Source: Nitrososphaerota archaeon (GTDB taxonomy: Archaea; Thermoproteota; Nitrososphaeria; Nitrososphaerales; JACPRH01). From it: 10,682 nucleotides of DNA. A program made the translations under genes and the position numbers. The DNA lies in contig JARPAQ010000034.1 in assembly GCA_029460375.1 (NCBI GenBank), forward strand, positions 1 to 10,682. The letters run 5' to 3'. Within the stretch, counting starts at the first letter, position 1, and the number at the start of each line of letters is the position of its first letter. Below are positions 1 through 5,376 of the stretch, piece after piece. Under the pieces are notes generated by a model. The model worked only from the letters and a program-made list of their open reading frames with translations, had not been told where the DNA came from and made no database searches.

Positions 1-2
1 AG

Positions 3-281
3 ATGCGTATGGTGAAGCAGACCCGGACACACTGCAGCAAATGCAATAAACACACTATTCACACTATATCTATCTACAAGAGGGGCAAAGAAAGAAAATC
101 TGCTCTCGGTGCACGACGCCACGCTGAAGATCGTAAGGGATACGGTGGCCAGAAGTTCCCTGAACTAAAGAGAAAAGCCAAGACAACTAAGAAGCAGACT
201 CTGAAGCTTAAATGCAAGGAGTGCGGCTACCAGCTGATAAAACCTGGCATAAGATTAAGAAAGCTCGAAATAACCCAGTAG
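3..281 (+). CDS. rpl44e: Large ribosomal subunit protein eL42 (L44e)
   Basis: This is a 92-residue component of the large ribosomal subunit near the E site, where the family contacts the CCA end of deacylated tRNA. Two zinc knuckles are visible, C11-x2-C14 and C71-x2-C74. The basic loop GGQKFP (about 48-56) followed by KAKTTKK (58-64) is the family hallmark. The ATG at position 3 gives the usual start MRMVKQTRT...; the upstream promoter lies outside the window. The gene is first in a compact + strand run and is followed after 12 bp by eS27. Length and motifs are normal. Confidence in the family is very high. Confidence 0.97.
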   Translation: MRMVKQTRTHCSKCNKHTIHTISIYKRGKERKSALGARRHAEDRKGYGGQKFPELKRKAKTTKKQTLKLKCKECGYQLIKPGIRLRKLEITQ

Positions 282-293
282 GAGACAGAGAAA

Positions 294-491
294 TTGAAGA
301 AGGAACGAATATCCATACCTCAACCGCAAAGCACCTTCCTCCTAGTTAAATGCCCAAAATGCGAAAACGAGCAGATAGTCTACTCTATGACAAACACCGA
401 TATAGAATGCAAGGTGTGCGAAAACAAGATAGCGGAGAAGACTGGGGGAAAAGCCAAGATTAACGCTGTAATACTCCGAAGACTCGACTGA
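294..491 (+). CDS. rps27e: Small ribosomal subunit protein eS27 (S27e)
   Basis: This is a 65-residue zinc-ribbon protein of the small ribosomal subunit, universal in archaea and eukaryotes. Zinc ligands are C20-x2-C23 and C39-x2-C42, and the C-terminal GGKAKI block (51-56) is typical. The start is TTG at 294, which gives the expected MKKERI N-terminus; GGAG at 281-284 is a plausible ribosome-binding site just after the eL42 stop. No in-frame ATG restores a full-length protein. It is co-oriented with eL42 and Nop10 and probably co-transcribed with them. The usual next gene, aIF2-alpha, is missing here. Confidence 0.95.
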   Translation: MKKERISIPQPQSTFLLVKCPKCENEQIVYSMTNTDIECKVCENKIAEKTGGKAKINAVILRRLD

Positions 492-510
492 ACTATCTAA
501 AGGAAAAAGA

Positions 511-675
511 ATGAAACCCTTAATGAGGAAATGCAAGGCTTGCAACACCTATACCTTTGAAACTGTCTGCCCTAAATGCAGCAGTGAAACAACAACTCCT
601 CATCCACCGAAGTTTTCACCAGACGATCGGTACGCCCGCTACCGTATTTCTGATAGATACAAAACCAAAGAATAG
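511..675 (+). CDS. nop10: Nop10, H/ACA RNP and rRNA pseudouridylation protein
   Basis: This is a 54-residue gene found by reading the frame directly. Nop10 stabilises Cbf5 in H/ACA guide ribonucleoproteins that pseudouridylate rRNA. The N-terminal archaeal zinc ribbon has C8-x2-C11 and C20-x2-C23. The linker TTPHPPKFSPDD (28-39) and the C-terminal helix beginning YARYR (41-45) are the diagnostic family segment contacting the catalytic subunit. The ATG at 511 is preceded by AAAGGA-like sequence and lies 19 bp after the eS27 stop. The ribosomal-protein context matches the conserved archaeal cluster, except that aIF2-alpha is not between eS27 and Nop10. Identification is secure despite the size. 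Confidence 0.95.
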   Translation: MKPLMRKCKACNTYTFETVCPKCSSETTTPHPPKFSPDDRYARYRISDRYKTKE

Positions 676-709
676 AAGAATTCGTTCTCAGACTGGAATG
701 GCTCAGGAA

Positions 710-2890
710 TCACTTAACGATCTCGTAAACGATGACCCCTGCGAATATTCCATCCCGATGCTCAGCCAAGCTCGAAGACATAAATGCCAGTCTAAGCGGA
801 CCCGAGCCATCTTCAGGATATTTCAAATCATAAATGTATAAAGATCTGAGCCCCCTCTCATACTCAGTCTTTTCAGAAAATTGTAACCCCTGTTCCCCGA
901 ATTCTGCGTAGCCGGCAAAGCTGAACGGCATCATCTTGCCTAGAAATGTGTTCTGCCAGAAGTAGGGAGTGGGTGTAAACGCATCCTCCTCTAAGAAGAG
1001 GTTTTCATCAAGCCCGCCTATCCTTATGAACCACTGCTTCTTACTTTCATCTCCAGATGTGCCCAGTAGTAAAAACTGTTGACCGTTTTGGGTGAACGCC
1101 TGGCCCACCACATAGATTACCACATAATCCGCCTTCAACTGTTTCAGAATCTCCATGCTTTGAGATTCCTCAGACATGAACATTCTACCAAGCTGAGATA
1201 TTCGGGTCGAGTTTATTGTAGCATTATCAGCTAGGCTAGTCCTATTCCCCATAACCGCTATCCAGTAACCGTAATCCCACCACGCTGCAAAGACTGTTTG
1301 CTTCCCATCCGGCTGGAACGGAGGGGTGTTGTACCTCATCCAAGAAAGAGCTTCTCGCCAGTCTGGTATACTTGCCCTGAAATTGGTTGTAGAGCTTGCT
1401 ATGCTTACGGGGGTATCGGCGGTTTCAAGCCAGTTTATTCGTGTTGGAGCAGCTACGGGGAATGAAATGATCACTATCATAAAGATACCGTATGCAAACT
1501 TCACCTCGCTTCTAGTTTCATTAAGACGAAACTTCTTCTTAACTGAGGAAACTGTGGGAGGCCTAACTATCGCCGAAGTGAGCTCATGCAGACCTATACC
1601 CGCTAGCATAGCGAACGCTATAGATGAATAGATCATAAGCCGGGCAAAAGAGGCGGATACGTATATGGCGCTCAAAGCTAGTATGAGTGTATACCCCGCC
1701 GCTATGCTACGTTTACGCACCATCATAACAGCGCCGAATCCAGCGATGAAGAGCAACGCAAAGTATGATGATAGATAATCAGCCCCTGTTGGAGTCTGGT
1801 GTTCTGCGACAGACTCTACAAGAGGATCTATGGATCTGAGAAACGGATTTATTACAGTCTGATACCTTCCGCTGAGGCTTGATACAGCTCCCATGCTTAC
1901 TATAACCATGGCGATAAGTGCAAAGACGAACGCGGCCTTGACCAGAGATCTAAAGTATATTCTAGAATCTACCGTATTCTTGATCCCGTATGCTATAACG
2001 GCGAATAGGAGACCCCCCAACATCGCTAAACCTGCAGGCCCCGATATTATCGCAGGTCCAGGGCGAGGAAAGATGGCGCTAAAGATAAGGGTGAAAGCTA
2101 CGAATACACTCCCTAGGTATACTGTCCTTCGTAGATCGACCTTCAGGAAGGGTGTCAGAAAGAGTAGCGCTCCGAAGACAGCGGTAAAGTACATAGAACC
2201 CCCCCAAGCTGTATTTGCAATTCCTAGAAGTATGCCTGATACAGATGCGCGTAGGACAAGCCCGATTCTGGAAGTTTTTTCATCATAGATGGTGAGAAAG
2301 AAGTAGCTCCCCAGTATAACAAGGAAGAGTGCAAGAGGCTCCGATTTGTACCAACCTAGGGCTCCCCTCTGAATTATGGGTGGTGAAAAAGCGATAACCA
2401 GAGCGGCCAGTAGACCTGCCGAAGCGCTGCTTATCCTCTTTACCAGCAGATACATAGCTATGGTGGTAAACGCTCCGATGAAAACGGGAAACAGGACGAT
2501 GAAGTCGTATAGCGAGATGACGAGTCCGAATATGCTTGTTGCGATGATGTATAGTATGGCTCCTGTAAATTGAAGGCCGGTTTGGGAGGTAGCCGCGACT
2601 TCACGGCCGTTAGGGAACCATGTCATATTATCTGTCCAAGTGAAGTAGTCGAGCATTCCGAGTATGCCTTTCTCATTAAAGCTCTGTACGATGTAGTCTG
2701 TAGCGTAGTAGTCAAAGTAGGGATCGAATTCGTGTATGTAGAACCCGTATTTGGCTGGGTATATTCTCATTATTATTGCGCTTGCAAATATCGCGACCAA
2801 TGCTAGAGTTATGATAACGGTGCTTCTCTTTACTCTTGGTCTCTGAAAGGCTTTTGAAATCAATGTGTAAATTTGGCTCGGCAGCTCCAT
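710..2890 (-). CDS. aglB: AglB/STT3-type dolichyl-phosphooligosaccharide-protein glycotransferase
   Basis: This is a 726-residue membrane enzyme that transfers a lipid-linked glycan to Asn of N-X-S/T sequons on the outer membrane face. After a first helix (about 24-43) comes the first acidic motif in HEFDPYFDYY (D56). About a dozen hydrophobic helices run to about 485. SVAEH (360-364) matches the SVSE/TIXE motif, with E363 as the expected metal ligand. The soluble C-terminal domain carries WWDYG (537-541) and a DK-type motif, DESKKQWF (614-621). The second acidic motif is altered: GWYKSE (179-184) has K182 where an Asp usually sits. The ATG start has GGTGA at 2895-2899 and a TTTTAAA box. The LLM gene lies 84 bp upstream. 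Confidence 0.93.
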   Translation of the reverse strand: MELPSQIYTLISKAFQRPRVKRSTVIITLALVAIFASAIIMRIYPAKYGFYIHEFDPYFDYYATDYIVQSFNEKGILGMLDYFTWTDNMTWFPNGREVAATSQTGLQFTGAILYIIATSIFGLVISLYDFIVLFPVFIGAFTTIAMYLLVKRISSASAGLLAALVIAFSPPIIQRGALGWYKSEPLALFLVILGSYFFLTIYDEKTSRIGLVLRASVSGILLGIANTAWGGSMYFTAVFGALLFLTPFLKVDLRRTVYLGSVFVAFTLIFSAIFPRPGPAIISGPAGLAMLGGLLFAVIAYGIKNTVDSRIYFRSLVKAAFVFALIAMVIVSMGAVSSLSGRYQTVINPFLRSIDPLVESVAEHQTPTGADYLSSYFALLFIAGFGAVMMVRKRSIAAGYTLILALSAIYVSASFARLMIYSSIAFAMLAGIGLHELTSAIVRPPTVSSVKKKFRLNETRSEVKFAYGIFMIVIISFPVAAPTRINWLETADTPVSIASSTTNFRASIPDWREALSWMRYNTPPFQPDGKQTVFAAWWDYGYWIAVMGNRTSLADNATINSTRISQLGRMFMSEESQSMEILKQLKADYVVIYVVGQAFTQNGQQFLLLGTSGDESKKQWFIRIGGLDENLFLEEDAFTPTPYFWQNTFLGKMMPFSFAGYAEFGEQGLQFSEKTEYERGLRSLYIYDLKYPEDGSGPLRLAFMSSSLAEHRDGIFAGVIVYEIVK

Positions 2891-2894
2891 GTTT

Positions 2895-2937
2895 TCACCG
2901 TCTGGTACGGGGTGAAGAATAGCTAGTGTTTAAAAGC
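2895..2937 (-). promoter_or_regulatory. aglB promoter and ribosome-binding site
   Basis: On the minus strand GCTTTTAAAC (2928-2937) resembles an archaeal box A and predicts transcription starting near 2906. A GGTGA Shine-Dalgarno (2895-2899) sits 4 nt before the aglB ATG. This suggests that aglB has its own promoter rather than depending only on read-through from the upstream LLM gene. It is a visual match only. Confidence 0.5.
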
Positions 2938-2974
2938 TTCTCTAAGATTATCTGGCTTGGGTTCGTTTAATCCT

Positions 2975-3796
2975 CTACCTGAATGACGGTAAGACTTCGT
3001 CAATATACTTTCTCAACTTCTTAAAATCCCTGTCACCAATATTCCAGAGGAGGACATAATACTCGCAGCCAGCATCCTTGAATGCTCCCATCCTTTTCTG
3101 AAGGGTGTCCAGACTATGGGACTCGTTGTCAAACAAGGAGAATGTCATTTTATTTTTTCCCCTGCTCTTCATATGCTTGAGCAGATTCGTCTTTGCCTCT
3201 GCATATTCTTCAGGAGAGATGTGAACCGGTATCCATCCTTCACCATATTTAGCGGCCAGTTTTAGCATATAGTTGCTGAAGCTTCCGAACCACAGAGGTG
3301 GATGAGGTTTCTGGATAGGTTTAGGCTCAAGGACAGCTCCTCTAGCAGAATAGTATTTGCCTTCAAAGTCGACCTTGTCTTCAGTCCAGAGCTTCAGTAT
3401 GAGCCGTAAGCCTTCATGGGTCTTCGCTACTCTGGTGGCGTCGTCATTCCAGACGCTGTACCCTTCGAATTCAGGCCTATGCCAACCTGCACCTACGCCG
3501 AGTATTACTCTTCCTTCTGAAAGTATGTCGGTTGTTGCGACCATCTTGGCGAGCATAGCGGGTGGTCTGAACGGGATGGGGGTGACTACAGTTCCTAGGC
3601 GTATTTTAGAGGTTACTGCGGCTAGGTGTGATAGGAGTATCCAAGCGTCGAGCTGGGCGTTGTCGTATGGTGTCATGTAGTGATCCCAGACCCAGATGGA
3701 GTCAAACCCCATATCTTCAGCAGTCTTTGCAGCGTCTACCAGCAACTCTCGTCTGCAATTATCTCCTCTCACAGGCAGGGCAAGACCGAACTTCAA
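2975..3796 (-). CDS. LLM-class (luciferase-like) F420-dependent oxidoreductase
   Basis: This is a 273-residue TIM-barrel protein of the bacterial luciferase-like superfamily. Archaeal members generally use coenzyme F420 for hydride transfer; the substrate here cannot be told. Family blocks are visible: DSIWVWDH (32-39), the strand IRLGTVVTP (65-73), SEGRVILGVGAGWHRPEF (93-110), and LEPKPIQKPHPPLWFGS (156-172). The C-terminus is slightly shorter than in members of 300 or more residues, but the frame is intact. The TTG start gives the typical MKFGLALPVRG and no in-frame ATG is close. It is transcribed divergently from a CofE-family gene, which fits a role in F420 metabolism. Alternatives are an FMN-dependent monooxygenase or a Mer-like reductase; the specific reaction is unknown. 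Confidence 0.9.
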   Translation of the reverse strand: MKFGLALPVRGDNCRRELLVDAAKTAEDMGFDSIWVWDHYMTPYDNAQLDAWILLSHLAAVTSKIRLGTVVTPIPFRPPAMLAKMVATTDILSEGRVILGVGAGWHRPEFEGYSVWNDDATRVAKTHEGLRLILKLWTEDKVDFEGKYYSARGAVLEPKPIQKPHPPLWFGSFSNYMLKLAAKYGEGWIPVHISPEEYAEAKTNLLKHMKSRGKNKMTFSLFDNESHSLDTLQKRMGAFKDAGCEYYVLLWNIGDRDFKKLRKYIDEVLPSFR

Positions 3797-3928
3797 TCTC
3801 TCAAATATCCCTTACCCTGTAGACAATATCTGTATTGCGGTGGTGGCGTTTCAATATCTGTAGTTTGCATTAAATCCTTATCAACTCTCGGAATCCCAGA
3901 TTGAACAGTATACTTGGAGGAGATTAAG
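3797..3928. promoter_or_regulatory. Divergent LLM/cofE promoter region with palindrome and repeated half-site
   Basis: This 132-bp gap separates the LLM gene (-) from cofE (+). It contains the palindrome CAATA-TCTG-TATTG (3824-3837). The 11-mer CAATATCTGTA recurs at 3852-3862, with starts 28 bp apart. TTAAAT at 3870-3875 is a candidate box A for cofE, predicting a start near 3900. GGAGG at 3916-3920 is a clear Shine-Dalgarno 8 nt before the cofE ATG. The palindrome lies about 26-40 bp upstream of the LLM TTG, where that gene's box A would be expected, so a regulator bound there could block it. Confidence 0.45.
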
Positions 3929-4741
3929 ATGGAAACACAGAGGGCGAAGAAGCCACGTATACTCTTTATCCCTATAGGCGTAGAAAAAAAGGAGGATCGT
4001 TTCGACTTATCTGCTGTTGTAACTGGTGCTGTGAAGAAAGAGGGTGAGGAGTTTAGAGATGGGGATATAGTCGCGGTGTCAAGTAAATTTATCTCCATGT
4101 CAAGAGGAAGATTTGTCAATCTGAGTGAAGTGGAGGTGAGTGAAGAGGCTGAGCGGCTCGCCGAGAAACTCAGCATGGATCAAAAAATGGCTCAACTCGT
4201 AATTCAAGAAGCAGACACCATAATTGGCGGTGTACCTGGATTCGTACTTGCTCTGAAGAATGGTGTAATAGCTCCGAACGCAGGTATAGACAAGTCGAAC
4301 GCGCCAGTGGGGCATGTTATGCTCTACTCTGAAGACCCGTTTAAGGACGCGGAGGAGCTCAAGAGGCAGATACATCAAAAGTCAGGTAGGCAAGTGGGTG
4401 TTGTTGTAACAGACAGCAGGCTTATGCCTTTGAGGTTGGGAACTACTGGTCTAGCGGTTAGTGTCGCGGGTTTTGAACCGTTGGAGGATGTGCGTGGAAG
4501 ACGAGACCTATTCGGGAATGTTCTGAAGGTTACTAGGCGAGCTTTGGCGGATCAGATTGCGGCAGGTGTTCAGCTTATTATGGGTGAGGCTGATGAGGGG
4601 TTTCCGATTGTGATAGTGAGGGCGTTGGATGGTTCTCCTTGGAAACTGACGGATAAGCCTCTGAGCTCTGAAGATCTGGCTGTTGAATATGATAGATGCA
4701 TCTATATGCAGGGTGTTCCCCGTCCGAAGTTCAACTACTGA
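3929..4741 (+). CDS. cofE: CofE-family coenzyme F420-0:L-glutamate ligase (variant)
   Basis: This is a 270-residue protein of the family that adds gamma-linked glutamates to F420-0 using GTP and divalent metal. Matching features are VSSKFISMSRGR (50-61), the conserved APNAGIDKSNAP block (115-126), and TDSRLMPLRLGTTG (161-174) followed by AVSVAGFEPLEDVRGRRDLF (176-195). The classic family reads DTFGRPWR at the equivalent of DSRLMPLR, so this is a divergent branch that might use another substrate. The ATG at 3929 is preferred over an upstream TTG (3914) because GGAGG at 3916-3920 is ideally spaced for the ATG and overlaps the TTG. It is divergent from an LLM oxidoreductase. Family assignment is firm; exact substrate is less so. 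Confidence 0.85.
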   Translation: METQRAKKPRILFIPIGVEKKEDRFDLSAVVTGAVKKEGEEFRDGDIVAVSSKFISMSRGRFVNLSEVEVSEEAERLAEKLSMDQKMAQLVIQEADTIIGGVPGFVLALKNGVIAPNAGIDKSNAPVGHVMLYSEDPFKDAEELKRQIHQKSGRQVGVVVTDSRLMPLRLGTTGLAVSVAGFEPLEDVRGRRDLFGNVLKVTRRALADQIAAGVQLIMGEADEGFPIVIVRALDGSPWKLTDKPLSSEDLAVEYDRCIYMQGVPRPKFNY

Positions 4742-4843
4742 ATGAACTATCTTTCGAGAAAACCGAAGATTAGCAAGATTTGCTTGCAATAAAATCAAGT
4801 GGAAGAAGTCTTAATAGGATCTATGATAAAGTAGACGTACAAT

Positions 4844-5017
4844 ATGCCGCTCTACGTAACGTGTAGAGGATGTGGAAGCGAATTCGTATCAGGGATGCAG
4901 ATGGGTCTGGAGACATTCAAAAAACCCGACACCATTATAGAAGACAAATCTGAAGACTGCCCTTTCTGCGGGAAGACCAATACGTACAGTAAAGAGAATT
5001 ACTTCATTAAAGAGTAA
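4844..5017 (+). CDS. Small zinc-ribbon protein, function unknown
   Basis: This is a 57-residue reading frame, MPLYVTCRGC to ENYFIKE, with two CxxC knuckles: C7-R-G-C10 and C39-P-F-C42. These would bind one zinc as a ribbon. The 28-residue middle is polar and Met-containing. The ATG at 4844 has no clear Shine-Dalgarno, but CTTAATAG (4810-4817) lies about 27-30 bp upstream, consistent with a box A and a nearly leaderless transcript. It sits 102 bp after cofE and faces another zinc-ribbon gene tail to tail. Codon use and paired knuckles argue for a real gene. I do not recognise a named family; a nucleic-acid or protein-binding adaptor is only a guess. Confidence 0.75.
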   Translation: MPLYVTCRGCGSEFVSGMQMGLETFKKPDTIIEDKSEDCPFCGKTNTYSKENYFIKE

Positions 5018-5085
5018 GAAACGGGTCTGGCTTCATTTGATGCGCCGCTCTGCTAACCCTATCCTACGGCGCGATATCGACTATG
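5018..5085. other. Convergent spacer with GC-rich hairpin
   Basis: This 68-bp spacer lies between two converging zinc-ribbon genes. GCGCCG (5042-5047) can pair with CGGCGC (5067-5072) across a 19-nt loop. The stem is symmetric for both transcripts but has no T-run next to it. It could aid 3' end formation or stability, but it is not a textbook archaeal terminator. Confidence 0.3.
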
Positions 5086-5253
5086 TCAGGCGAACTTTTT
5101 CTCGACTTCGATCTTGAAGTCGTGTTGTGAAAGTGGAGATCCACATTTTCCGCATTTTCCACCGTTGGCTTTTAGTATATCTCTGGCAGGTTTAAGGTCG
5201 CAGCCTAAGTATAGAGATGTGTCACATTCGGAGCATATGATTTTAAAGGTCAT
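5086..5253 (-). CDS. Small zinc-ribbon protein, function unknown
   Basis: This is a 55-residue minus-strand frame, MTFKIICSEC to KIEVEKKFA. It has C7-S-E-C10 and C34-G-K-C37 as paired knuckles, separated by LGCDLKPARDILKANGGK. The second knuckle is followed by GSPL, common in zinc ribbons. The ATG at 5251-5253 is preceded on the minus strand by a TTATA element (5291-5295), placing a start near 5265. Upstream sequence is shared with the topA promoter region, so the two genes are divergent. No named family is recognised. The overall pattern, knuckle, acidic/basic helix, knuckle, beta strand, suggests a single-domain zinc ribbon used as an adaptor. It is a different sequence from the neighbouring ribbon at 4844-5017. 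Confidence 0.75.
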   Translation of the reverse strand: MTFKIICSECDTSLYLGCDLKPARDILKANGGKCGKCGSPLSQHDFKIEVEKKFA

Positions 5254-5376
5254 CCTTAAGCATCACAGATGTGTGTTTTAGCTGGATGAATATAAGTTGT
5301 AGAACTATAAAGATCTATACAACAGTGTAAAAATCATGTCTGTAATATTATTAACCACTTAATCTTCAGGTTTTGT
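5254..5376. promoter_or_regulatory. Divergent promoter region, zinc-ribbon gene / topA
   Basis: This 123-bp region is AT-rich. A minus-strand TTATA at 5291-5295 suits the zinc-ribbon gene. On the plus strand the segment TAATATTATTAA (5343-5354) lies about 26-30 bp before the topA GTG at 5377. No Shine-Dalgarno precedes that GTG, so a leaderless topA transcript is likely. A further TATAAA at 5306-5311 could serve another start. Confidence 0.4.

Noticed and set aside
557..841. Plus-strand frame overlapping nop10 and the aglB 3' end
   Set aside because: It is in another frame from the clear Nop10 reading and its second half lies antisense to aglB; no recognisable protein features.
1893..2288. 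131-codon plus-strand frame inside aglB
   Set aside because: Antisense to a strongly conserved membrane enzyme; composition follows from the opposite strand and no ribosome-binding site is present.
2957..2974. T-arm-like GGGTTCG...AATCC, possible tRNA
   Set aside because: No acceptor, D or anticodon arms around it, and it runs into the LLM gene end. It is not a tRNA.
3914..3928. TTG start for cofE 15 bp upstream of the ATG
   Set aside because: The TTG overlaps the GGAGG Shine-Dalgarno that is ideally spaced for the ATG at 3929.
4773..4787. GCAAG-ATTTG-CTTGC hairpin after cofE
   Set aside because: The 5-bp stem is short, followed by A-rich rather than T-rich sequence; chance is as likely as a terminator.
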